From: JAJOKK01 sp965370555
Lineage (GTDB): Bacteria; Bipolaricaulota; Bipolaricaulia; UBA7950; UBA9294
Reading direction: 5' to 3'
Assembly: GCA_965370555.1 (NCBI GenBank)
Contig: CBDUVB010000033.1
Coordinates: forward strand, 1-19,420
Length of the DNA: 19,420 nucleotides
Below the pieces are notes generated by a model. It worked only from the letters and a program-made list of their open reading frames with translations, made no database searches and was not told the origin of the DNA. Each line of letters starts with the position of its first letter. The stretch's first letter is position 1. A program made the position numbers and the translations under genes. Of the stretch, positions 7,250 to 13,937 are shown in pieces.

Positions 7250-7278
7250 TTGCCTAGTAATCGAGCGGCTGCTAAAAT
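7250..7278 (+). promoter_or_regulatory. Promoter of the secreted-protein gene
   Basis: TTGCCT (7250-7255), 17 bases, TAAAAT (7273-7278). The gene starts 33 bases after the -10 box. Confidence 0.5.
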
Positions 7279-7310
7279 ATGGATAACTTTTGTTTAGCAA
7301 GGAGGGTTTC

Positions 7311-7994
7311 ATGGCTAAGAAAAATTTGGTGTGGGGTGTTCTTGGACTGTTCCTGCTGGTGCTGTCGGCGACAGCTTTTGCCGGCGGGGTGGAGATTGCC
7401 ACCTACGAAGCGGGTGCGGCAACTGCAGCGCTGATTACCAACACGGTCGGCACGGCAGTGACTGGTCTGCATATCGAGTTCGACCAGGAAGTGACCATTG
7501 TCAACAAGATCGAGTTCGGCGGTTATCTCCCCCTCCTCGGAGAGATGACCGGAACGTCCTTTGACTTTGCCGGTGGGGAGCTCGTCGCCGGAGGAACGAT
7601 CGAGCTCGACTGGGAACCCGCTGAGGCAACCCCGGTTCTCATCCAGTGGATCTCGGGAACCTCCCCTATCGGGGCTCCCTACTTTACAACCGTAGAGATG
7701 ATGGGACGGCTCCTCGGCGAGGGGATCGTGGCGGCGCGCGAGAATGATCCTGCCCAATTGCAGGCTGCGTTCGCCCAATTCTTCGCCGATAACGCGGAGT
7801 TCTTCGTATCTGTCTCTGAATCGTTGGGGATGTCCCTTGCGGACTCTCTCATGCCGATCATCATGACCGCACCGGCCGAGGGGATCGCGAACTTCTTCAA
7901 CACACTCGTTGGGATGCTCGGTGCGACCTCACTAGAAGACGTTACACAGGGATCTGTTAACTTTGCTGCGCTCTTTGCCCTCCTTGGGATCTAG
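7311..7994 (+). CDS. Secreted protein of unknown function
   Basis: A 227-residue exported protein I do not recognise. Residues 1-24 form a clear Sec signal peptide: MAKK, a hydrophobic core VWGVLGLFLLVLS, and an AFA cleavage site before GG. The next 100 or so residues look beta-rich with the phrases ITNTVGTAVTGLHIEF and GGELVAGGTIELDW, suggesting an immunoglobulin-like or CARDB-like domain. The remainder is helical with amphipathic segments (IVAARENDPAQLQAAFAQFF). There is no cysteine, no lipobox and no C-terminal anchor. The start is fixed by AAGGAGG six bases upstream; an earlier in-frame codon at 7290 lies before this site. It is followed by a strong hairpin and then a small membrane-protein gene on the same strand. 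Confidence 0.85.
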   Translation: MAKKNLVWGVLGLFLLVLSATAFAGGVEIATYEAGAATAALITNTVGTAVTGLHIEFDQEVTIVNKIEFGGYLPLLGEMTGTSFDFAGGELVAGGTIELDWEPAEATPVLIQWISGTSPIGAPYFTTVEMMGRLLGEGIVAARENDPAQLQAAFAQFFADNAEFFVSVSESLGMSLADSLMPIIMTAPAEGIANFFNTLVGMLGATSLEDVTQGSVNFAALFALLGI

Positions 7995-8000
7995 GGATTG

Positions 8001-8024
8001 CGGGGGAGGGCGATACCTCCCCCG
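8001..8024 (+). terminator. Strong intergenic hairpin (terminator or attenuator)
   Basis: CGGGGGAGG (8001-8009), loop GCGATA, CCTCCCCCG (8016-8024): nine perfect GC-rich pairs, followed by TCTGTCTCTT rather than a clean T-run. It lies seven bases after the secreted-protein stop, so it could end or reduce transcription into the next gene. Confidence 0.6.
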
Positions 8025-8073
8025 TCTGTCTCTTATCGGAAAGGGTCTTCTCGCAGGAGGGACAGCCTTCTAT

Positions 8074-8397
8074 ATGCAGATGGTGTGCATGGCTCAATCC
8101 GCTGCGGCTGAGCCCAACGGTCTCTCCTCCGGGCGGGATATCCTCGATCAGATCCTTGCGTTCATCTACAGCCTGGGACACCTGATCGGAGAGGGAATCG
8201 TTAGACTGGTGACGACGATCCTCCCCTCGTTAGAGTTTCCGACGGATTTAGTCGATCCGATCGGGCTCTTAGCGATTCTCACGATCTTCCTCGCGGTGGC
8301 GGCCATCGCCAAGAAGCTCGTGTGGATAGTGCTGATCGTCGGGTGGGTTCTCATCCTCGTCCGGCTGATCCTGGTGATCGTCCAGACCTACTTTTAG
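8074..8397 (+). CDS. Small membrane protein of unknown function
   Basis: From the ATG at 8074 this is 107 residues. An amphipathic stretch (ILDQILAFIYSLGHLIGEGIVRLV) is followed by two hydrophobic segments (IGLLAILTIFLAVAAIA and VWIVLIVGWVLILVRLILVIV). The start is unsettled. AGGAGG lies 13 bases before this ATG, which is a long spacing. The open frame extends upstream to TTG codons at 7963-7984, and the residues before position 8110 (GLLAGGTAFYMQMVCMAQSAAA) look like a signal peptide ending in an AAA site, so translation may begin earlier and cross the hairpin. It follows the secreted-protein gene on the same strand; a functional link is only suggested by position. Confidence 0.55.
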   Translation: MQMVCMAQSAAAEPNGLSSGRDILDQILAFIYSLGHLIGEGIVRLVTTILPSLEFPTDLVDPIGLLAILTIFLAVAAIAKKLVWIVLIVGWVLILVRLILVIVQTYF

Positions 8398-8455
8398 GCT
8401 TTTTTCGTAGACAGAAGAGGGCCGAGAGATCATTGTTGCAATGGGAAAAGGGTTT

Positions 8456-8481
8456 GGGGTCAGACCTTCATTCTTGGTGTT
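8456..8481 (+). repeat. 26-bp REP-like repeat, copy 1 (left end of RAYT relic)
   Basis: Begins GGGGTCAGACCTTC and ends TTGGTGTT. It is about 20/26 identical to the copy at 12738-12763. The GGGGTCAGrTCTTTATTTTTG type of repeat is known to accompany REP-associated tyrosine transposases. It is inverted relative to the copy at the other end of the relic (8741-8773). Confidence 0.8.
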
Positions 8482-8484
8482 GTT

Positions 8485-8754
8485 TTAGGGAGCGAGGGGT
8501 TTGTAGAGAAACTGAAGCCCCTGCTTGCCGACAGCTGCACTGAAGGAGATCCCACGTAGGGAGCGCCTCGTCCAAGCTTGGCCGAGTTGTTCGCTGATGT
8601 ACCGGATAAGCAAGCGCGGAATCAACAGATCCACGAAGTAGTTCGCGTTCATGAGTACACCCTCAAGGAGGTTGGAGACTTCCTGGGGCTCTACTACTCG
8701 ACGATCAGTGTGATTACAAAGCACGTCGATGAAGAGAAGAAACACCAAAAATAA
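8485..8754 (+). pseudogene. Decayed C-terminal fragment of a REP-associated tyrosine transposase (RAYT)
   Basis: The plus frame starting TTA at 8485 reads LGSEGFVEKLKPLLADS, then a TAG stop at 8557, then RPSLAELFADVPDK, and finishes HEYTLKEVGDFLGLYYSTIS before a TAA at 8752. The phrases LGSExFVEKLxPLL, RPSLxELF and YTLKEIxxFLGLxYSTIS are the usual C-terminal region of RAYT/IS200-like transposases (substrate-binding and HTH tail). About 90 of roughly 230-330 residues remain: the Y1 HUH catalytic domain is absent and there is an internal stop, so it cannot mobilise itself. It is framed by inverted copies of the 26-bp repeat, consistent with an internally deleted mobile unit. The family call is from motif memory. 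Confidence 0.8.
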
Positions 8755-8773
8755 AGAGCTGACGTCTTGACCC
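8741..8773 (-). repeat. REP-like repeat, copy 2 (right end of RAYT relic)
   Basis: AACACCAAAAATAAAGAGCTGAC followed by GTCTTGACCC: the inverted partner of the left copy, with a short insertion or duplication (CTGACGTCTTGAC) near its outer end. It overlaps the last codons of the transposase relic. Confidence 0.75.
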
Positions 8774-8798
8774 ATTCTCCACTTATGCCAATGGTGGC

Positions 8799-10208
8799 TC
8801 AAATCAGGAACCTCTCGTACGTAGCGTCAAATATTTCAAGGCAATATCGATCAGTTAAACCGGAAATGAAATCAATCACACCTATTAGGCGTGTTAGCTT
8901 TTTCTTCATAGCTTCTCTATCCTTGTTTTTGATTTTTCCCATTGCCCGCTCATAGATAAATGAAGTCCATGTCGTAACTCCTAGTTCTCCCAGCAGTTCT
9001 ATTTCTTTGTCAATTTCGTACTTCCGCTCTGCCTGCTCAAGGTAGTGTTTGCGAAAGGAATTCCGGAAATGCTCAAGGTAGCGTTCTTCAATGACCAACC
9101 CCTTCTCTCGCTCTTTTGCGTTCTTAGACCCAAACGGCAACTCTCCGGTTGGATCGATTGCCCAATTCTTGACTTCTGGCCAAAAGTGGTTGAAAACCGT
9201 AGTTACCATTGCTTCAGCCATGCTATCTCTGCCGACAAACCAAGTCTCGCTGTGAATGATGTTGCGTATTGCTGTCTCATAGAGGGAGAGAAACTCACCA
9301 AAGAAATCTGGCACAGCAATAGGCTCCGATGGCGCGTCTTGACGTGAAGGTTTGTTACTCTTGAAAGCTTCTTGCGTTTCCTCCGCTATTCGGGCGATAG
9401 AGTATTCGATGCGCGGCTTTCGTCCAAAGGCCCTGTTTTCATCGTCTATTATCAGCCGATCTGCAAGATCCTGAATCTTTTTTTGCTTGGCTTTCTGGGC
9501 AAGTTTGATCAACTCATGACGTAGGTCTCTTGGCTGCAAGCCTATGTACGAACTCGCATTCAGGATATCCTCCGTATCATGGTTTATACCAGCAAGTTGA
9601 TCTGCAATTGCGACGGCCTGCGCTTCATACGTTGTTGGAACAGGGTTGGCACCTTCCCTCTGCCAAGGGCTCCAGCTGTGCTCGGCAGTTCCCCGAATTG
9701 TCTCTGGCGTTATCTCCTGTTCATCAAGCGAACGACCGAGCCAAATTGTGAGGATCCTCGCCGAGTTTGAAGCGTGGTGAAACCACGATTTATCTGATGT
9801 ATTCTTGCCCGACGTTACTCCGAGATATGTATCAGCTTCACGCCGGACTATTTTTTGCAGTGCTCGCTCCCCAGCATGTCCAAATGGAGCATGCCCTAGA
9901 TCATGTCCAAGAGCAATAGCAGATATTAGCCCTGTATTGAGATCTAGGGCTCTCCCAATAGCCATGGCGATCTCCCTTACCTCGAAAGTATGCACCATTC
10001 GAGATCGGAAGTGGTCGCGTAGCGGCTTAACGATGATCTGGGACTTGTTGGACATTCTCTTGAAAGCATTAGAGTATATAATAGCACTCTCGTCATGCTC
10101 GAAAGTTGTTCGGTTGTCAGTCTTGTTCTCCTCATCATACCATGCATAAGGCATCGCATAACCAGGAAGGTCATTCATATCGTCAAGAGCTTGGGGAGAC
10201 TTCTCCAA
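8799..10208 (-). CDS. dgt: dGTP triphosphohydrolase (HD-domain dGTPase)
   Basis: A 469-residue HD-superfamily enzyme that cleaves dGTP (or other dNTPs) to the nucleoside and triphosphate. Visible metal-site residues: His73 (MVHTFEV), His102-Asp103 in ALGHDLGHAPFGH, and Asp203 in AVAIADQLAG. Before them, TFEHDESAIIYSNAFKRMSNKSQI matches the usual R-S-xAFRRLxxKTQV region of dGTPases, and NSARILTIW matches the NxxSxRILT stretch. The start is TTG at 10208, chosen because AGAGGAGG lies six bases upstream and an in-frame stop is just before it; the first ATG is ten codons later with no ribosome site. Its third positions are visibly richer in A/T than in neighbouring genes, and it lies beside a transposase relic, both consistent with horizontal acquisition. 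Roles in dNTP balance or phage defence are known for the family. Confidence 0.9.
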   Translation of the reverse strand: MEKSPQALDDMNDLPGYAMPYAWYDEENKTDNRTTFEHDESAIIYSNAFKRMSNKSQIIVKPLRDHFRSRMVHTFEVREIAMAIGRALDLNTGLISAIALGHDLGHAPFGHAGERALQKIVRREADTYLGVTSGKNTSDKSWFHHASNSARILTIWLGRSLDEQEITPETIRGTAEHSWSPWQREGANPVPTTYEAQAVAIADQLAGINHDTEDILNASSYIGLQPRDLRHELIKLAQKAKQKKIQDLADRLIIDDENRAFGRKPRIEYSIARIAEETQEAFKSNKPSRQDAPSEPIAVPDFFGEFLSLYETAIRNIIHSETWFVGRDSMAEAMVTTVFNHFWPEVKNWAIDPTGELPFGSKNAKEREKGLVIEERYLEHFRNSFRKHYLEQAERKYEIDKEIELLGELGVTTWTSFIYERAMGKIKNKDREAMKKKLTRLIGVIDFISGLTDRYCLEIFDATYERFLI

Positions 10209-10483
10209 CAGACACCTCCTCTACACGAGTTTGTCCAGATACGTTTCCTCTCCTAATGGGTAAACTAGCTCAGATCTTGCGATCCAGCCTAAAGTGCACT
10301 CACTTCCTGTTATCTCTTTCGCTTGGCGGGACGCAGATCACAGTATGGGACTTGCGGCTGCGAATCCGAACTCAACATTAGCAGCCTCGCGTCTTGCGAT
10401 CTAGACCCACCGGGTCTTGCATCACCTCCTCCCATTGGAGATGCACAAATGCCATTATAGGACTTTCACCGAGAAATCCAAAA
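10209..10483 (-). other. Leader region of the dGTPase gene with short ORFs and repeats
   Basis: This 275-base stretch between the Mo-hydroxylase gene and dgt holds no long ORF. On the minus strand it has a good promoter, then a GGAGGAGG site before a 14-codon ORF (10422-10378, MQDPVGLDRKTRGC). The stop of that ORF overlaps the ATG of a 22-codon ORF (10378-10310, ending PAKRKR) as TAATG. The second ORF is also in frame with an ATG at 10435, giving 41 codons. TCTTGCGATC occurs twice (10275-10284 and 10392-10401) within larger similar segments, and GGCTGC/GCAGCC can pair around 10360-10385. It may be a leader-peptide or structured-RNA control element, or a decayed interspersed repeat; I cannot tell which. 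Confidence 0.45.
10454..10481 (-). promoter_or_regulatory. Promoter for the dgt leader
   Basis: On the minus strand TTGGAT (10481-10476), 16 bases, perfect TATAAT (10459-10454), just after the end of the Mo-hydroxylase gene. Confidence 0.6.
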
Positions 10484-12766
10484 TCAACGCTCTACAAGCT
10501 CCTTCACCCGATCGGGAGAGAGCGGGTAACTGTTGACATCCGCCTTGAGCGCATGTACAACGGCACGGGAGACGGCGGTATGGGCGGCCATCAGCGGGAC
10601 TTCTCCCAAGCCTTTGGCTCCAAACGGGCCCTCCGAGTAGATGGCCTCGACAAAACCCACTTCCATCTTTGGGGCCACATCGCGGATCGTGGGGATGCGG
10701 TAGGTGGTGAATCCTGTCGTCATCAGGTGTCCGTCTTTCTCGACGATCTCCTCCATCAGCGCGAACCCTAATCCTTGAGCTATTCCACCCTCTACCTGGC
10801 CAACAGCGAGGCGGCGGTTGAGGATCCTCCCGGAATCGTGCACCGCACTGAACTCCTCCACCGAGACCTCCCCGGTGACGAGATCGACCTCCACCTCGGC
10901 GATATGTGTCGCGTAGGCGTAGACCATGTATACCTTGCCCAAGCCGGTCTTTGGGTCCCAATCGACCGGCGCAGCCTTCGCCCAGCCCTCGACAGCCGGG
11001 TCAAGGTTCCTCATCCAGAAAGCCTGTGCGATGTCCTGCAGGCGAACGGGAATCTCTTCCTTCGAGATACCCAGGTCTTGAGCAACGGTGTTGATCCGTT
11101 TCTTGAGCTTCGCTGCGGCGTCAAGGATGGCAAGGCCACTCATCATCGTTCCCCGCGAGGCGACTGTCGGACCGCTGTCAGGAACACGAGAGCTATCCAC
11201 CTGAGCGATGTGGATGCGAGCAACCGGAACAGAGAGAGCCTCGGAAGCGATCTGGGTGAGGGCAGTGATCAGGCCTTGTCCCATCTCAACGGTCCCCACG
11301 GCAAGGCCGATCGAACCATCTGCTTCGAGTTTCATGTACGCGCCTGCCTTATCGAGGAATGGTGCCTTCCCCCCGAGTCCGACCCCGTAGATGACGGACG
11401 AGATCCCGAGGCCACGGCGGCGATCTCGTGATCTCGTGTTGAACTCCTCCACCTTACGAAGCCGCTCCTCCCAGCGAGCCAAGCGGCTCGCCTCCTTAAT
11501 CGTCTCCAACAGGCCCACGCTCTCGTCTAACCTCTGTGCCGTAGCGGTCTCATCGCCCACCACAAGTGCGTTGCGACGCCGGATCTCCAACCGGTCGATC
11601 CCCAGTCGGTTGGCGAGACGGTCCATCTGTGATTCATGGGCGAAGATCACCTGTGGGCTCCCGAACCCGCGGAACGCCCCGCAGGGGACGGTGTTCGTCG
11701 CCACGGAGCGTCCATCTATCTTCACGTGTGGGATACGGTACGGCCCGGCCGCGCTCATAACCCCACGCCACAGGACTGCCGAAGAAAGGGTCTGATAGGC
11801 GCCGGCGTTGTACACAAAGTCGACCTCGATCGCGGTGAGGGTTCCATCCTTCTTCGCCCCGCTCTTGTAACGGACGATCGCGGGATGCCGCTTGCTCGAT
11901 GTCAGGATATCCTCCTTGCGATCGAACACGAGCTTCACCGGCCGCCGCGCCTTCCACGCGAGGAGAGCGGCGAGCGATGACACGAGGGAAGGGACGTCTT
12001 CCTTGCCGCCGAACGCCCCTCCGGTCGTCGTCTGCACCACCCGCACCTTGGACAAGGGAAGACCGAGGACCCGCGCGACAGCCCCTTGTACGTAGAACGG
12101 ACACTGCATCGTCCCGTAGATCGCCATTGCCCCATTCTCCTCAGGGACGGCGATCGCCCCCTGCGTTTCGAGGTAGGCGTGCTCCTGATATCCGGTGCTA
12201 TACTCCCCTTCGACGATCACGTCGGCCTCGGAGAAGCCCTGTTCAACGTTTCCTTTGCGAACGCGCATGGAGTTGAACAGGTTCGGGCTTTCCTCGACCG
12301 CTTCGGGGAGGGCGACTGCTGGAGCATCTGGTGATAGGGCCTCTATAGGATCGAAGACCGCGGGGATCTCTTCGTATTCGATCTTGGCCCCTGCCGCTGC
12401 TTCGCAAGCGCTCGTCCGGTTCTCGGCGGCAAGAAGGGCGATCGGTTCGCCGACATAGCGAACGACTCCAGAGGCAAGGGCCGGTTGGTCGTCGTAGATG
12501 ACGTGCACGACGTTCTCACCGGGAACGTCGTCTGGCGTGACCGTGCATACCACCGCCGGGTCGTTCTCCACCTCCGTCAGATCGAGCCCGGTCAGGCGCG
12601 CGTGAGGCTCACTGCTCCTGATGACGCGCCCGTAAAGCATTCCGGAGAAGGCAAGGTCATCGACAAACATCGCCTCCCCACGGACCTTATCGATCGCGTC
12701 CGGGCGAGAAGTGGAAGCACCGATTCCTTTCTTCTGTGGGGTCAGATCTTTATTTTTGGTGTTCAT
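10484..12766 (-). CDS. Xanthine dehydrogenase/aldehyde oxidase-family molybdopterin-binding subunit
   Basis: A 760-residue large subunit of the molybdenum hydroxylase family, which hydroxylates purines, aldehydes or related compounds. Cofactor and catalytic motifs are in order: TTGGAFGGKED (247-257), AFRGFGSPQ (364-372), VEMGQGLITALTQIASE (493-509), and GAKGLGEVPL (717-726), whose Glu722 is the expected catalytic base. No FAD or 2Fe-2S subunit gene is in the window, so its electron-transfer partners must lie elsewhere. The start is unusual: the ATG at 12766 opens directly into a REP-like repeat, so the first codons (MNTKNKDLTPQ) are repeat-derived and the recognisable domain begins at KKGIGASTSRPDAIDK. 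An ATG at 12793 and a TTG at 12817 are alternatives; none has a strong ribosome site. Xanthine/hypoxanthine is favoured by the carbamoyltransferase/carbamate kinase neighbours. Confidence 0.9.
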   Translation of the reverse strand: MNTKNKDLTPQKKGIGASTSRPDAIDKVRGEAMFVDDLAFSGMLYGRVIRSSEPHARLTGLDLTEVENDPAVVCTVTPDDVPGENVVHVIYDDQPALASGVVRYVGEPIALLAAENRTSACEAAAGAKIEYEEIPAVFDPIEALSPDAPAVALPEAVEESPNLFNSMRVRKGNVEQGFSEADVIVEGEYSTGYQEHAYLETQGAIAVPEENGAMAIYGTMQCPFYVQGAVARVLGLPLSKVRVVQTTTGGAFGGKEDVPSLVSSLAALLAWKARRPVKLVFDRKEDILTSSKRHPAIVRYKSGAKKDGTLTAIEVDFVYNAGAYQTLSSAVLWRGVMSAAGPYRIPHVKIDGRSVATNTVPCGAFRGFGSPQVIFAHESQMDRLANRLGIDRLEIRRRNALVVGDETATAQRLDESVGLLETIKEASRLARWEERLRKVEEFNTRSRDRRRGLGISSVIYGVGLGGKAPFLDKAGAYMKLEADGSIGLAVGTVEMGQGLITALTQIASEALSVPVARIHIAQVDSSRVPDSGPTVASRGTMMSGLAILDAAAKLKKRINTVAQDLGISKEEIPVRLQDIAQAFWMRNLDPAVEGWAKAAPVDWDPKTGLGKVYMVYAYATHIAEVEVDLVTGEVSVEEFSAVHDSGRILNRRLAVGQVEGGIAQGLGFALMEEIVEKDGHLMTTGFTTYRIPTIRDVAPKMEVGFVEAIYSEGPFGAKGLGEVPLMAAHTAVSRAVVHALKADVNSYPLSPDRVKELVER
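12738..12763 (+). repeat. 26-bp REP-like repeat, copy 3, inside the start of the Mo-hydroxylase gene
   Basis: GGGGTCAGATC followed by TTTATTTTTGGTGTT. Read on the minus strand it supplies codons 2-9 of the Mo-hydroxylase gene. Confidence 0.85.
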
Positions 12767-12809
12767 ATGTCCCGGGGCAGAGCCCTCAGTCATTCTTTTC
12801 GTCTTCCTT

Positions 12810-12835
12810 GGGGTCAAATCTTATGTTTTTTGGTG
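12810..12835 (+). repeat. 26-bp REP-like repeat, copy 4 (left arm of an inverted pair)
   Basis: GGGGTCAAATCTTATG followed by TTTTTTGGTG. It is inverted relative to copy 5, with about 12 bases between them, so the pair can fold as a long hairpin. Confidence 0.8.
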
Positions 12836-12847
12836 AGCGAGACCAGT

Positions 12848-12873
12848 AACACCAAAAGCAAAGACCTGACCCC
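12848..12873 (-). repeat. 26-bp REP-like repeat, copy 5 (right arm of an inverted pair)
   Basis: AACACCAAAAGCAAAG followed by ACCTGACCCC. It lies 17 bases beyond the stop of the carbamoyltransferase gene, so the hairpin formed with copy 4 may end or stabilise that transcript. Confidence 0.8.
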
Positions 12874-12889
12874 ATGTGTACGTTCACTC

Positions 12890-13915
12890 CTACACTCGGC
12901 CTCCCATGGTGAGTGTAAGGATCGCCTTCTGCGTGTGCAAGCGGTTCTCTGCCTGATCGTAGATCCAGGAGAGCTCGTTGTCGCACACCTCGGGTTCGGC
13001 CTCGTTGCCACGGTCGACCGGCATGCACTGCAACAGGTATCCAGGAGCACAGAGCTTCTTCTGCCGCTCTGCGGTGTAGCACCAATCCTGGTACTTCTGC
13101 GCTATCTTCAGCTCTTCCTCTTTTCCGATGTCGTATCGCTTGCCGGTGAACCAGTTACGCGGGAAGACGACGGTTGCGCCATCGAGGGCTCTGTCCATAT
13201 CGTGGACAATCTCGAACGAGCCGCCCGACCTGCTTGCCAGGTCGCGGCACTGTTGCATCACGTTCGGATCAAGGTCGAACTCGGGCGGGTTGGCGACAAC
13301 AACGTCCATACCGTACATCGCCGAGATGAGTGCAGTTCCCTGCACCGAGCAGCGGCCACGAACCCATGGAGTGTAGGCCCATGTGATCACGATCTTCTTT
13401 CCCTTCACGTCTCCCTGTAGCTTCTCGTGCATCGTGTAGATGTCGGTCAGCGACTGGCAGGGGTGGTTGATGTCCGATGCCATGTTGATGATCGGTACCT
13501 TAGCGTGCTCGGCGAACTTGCGCATAACCTCGTCGCCGTGACCGTAGTGGTCGATCTGATCATCGAGGAGACGGATCCCGATCCCGTCGCAGAAACGGGC
13601 CATCGCCTTGGCCGTGTCCTTCACCGTCTCGCCCGCTCCTGGTTTGTCCTCGAGCGACAGGCGCATCGTGCTCGGATTGAGAAACTGCGAGTGCCCCCCG
13701 AGCTGCGTCATCGCGGTCTCAAACGACATGCGCGTCCGCGTCGACCCGGCGAAGAAGAGCATGGCAAACGTCTTGTACTCAAGGTACGGATGCGGCTTGC
13801 TGCTGTAGTAGAGGCCTTTCATCTGATCGGTGAGCTTCATCGCGATGTCGTACTCCTCGCGTGTCCAGTCAAGCTCGCTGATCAGGCTGCGCCCCTTTAG
13901 ATCGAACCAACTCAT
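12890..13915 (-). CDS. Carbamoyltransferase paralogue with altered HCLP motif (YgeW/AOTCase-like)
   Basis: A 341-residue aspartate/ornithine-carbamoyltransferase-family protein. The carbamoyl-phosphate site is intact: STRTRMSFE (58-66) and HPCQSLTD (149-156). The loop ITWAYTPWVRGRCSVQGTALI (175-195) places it near the YgeW/acetylornithine carbamoyltransferase branch, whose members have WAYSPxxxKPLxVPQ there. The usual HCLP motif reads Gln294-Cys-Met-Pro (QCMPVDRG), losing the histidine. The amino-acid acceptor loop is also unlike the neighbouring paralogue, so the second substrate is probably different or activity may need the partner. The start has a perfect AAGGAGG five bases before ATG. 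It lies 22 bases after the second carbamoyltransferase gene, in the carbamate kinase operon. Confidence 0.88.
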   Translation of the reverse strand: MSWFDLKGRSLISELDWTREEYDIAMKLTDQMKGLYYSSKPHPYLEYKTFAMLFFAGSTRTRMSFETAMTQLGGHSQFLNPSTMRLSLEDKPGAGETVKDTAKAMARFCDGIGIRLLDDQIDHYGHGDEVMRKFAEHAKVPIINMASDINHPCQSLTDIYTMHEKLQGDVKGKKIVITWAYTPWVRGRCSVQGTALISAMYGMDVVVANPPEFDLDPNVMQQCRDLASRSGGSFEIVHDMDRALDGATVVFPRNWFTGKRYDIGKEEELKIAQKYQDWCYTAERQKKLCAPGYLLQCMPVDRGNEAEPEVCDNELSWIYDQAENRLHTQKAILTLTMGGRV

Positions 13916-13937
13916 GTGATCCTCCTTTATGTATGGA

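Noticed and set aside
8390..8410. Terminator at the T-run after the small membrane protein
   Set aside because: Six T residues are present, but the only preceding stem is four base pairs (CCTA/TAGG), too weak to call.
8485..8802. 105-codon minus-strand open frame between the membrane protein and dgt
   Set aside because: It is antisense to the RAYT remnant, whose plus-strand frame has recognisable transposase motifs.
10401..10416. Terminator of the Mo-hydroxylase gene at AGACCCACCGGGTCT
   Set aside because: A six-pair stem exists, but no T-run follows on the minus strand and it falls within the candidate leader ORF.
12738..12873. CRISPR-like array
   Set aside because: The repeats are in mixed orientation, irregularly spaced and diverged, with no cas genes; they match REP-type repeats instead.
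12485..13420. 311-codon plus-strand open frame spanning the Mo-hydroxylase, repeat and carbamoyltransferase genes
   Set aside because: It crosses two real genes and the repeats on the opposite strand; no recognisable protein features.
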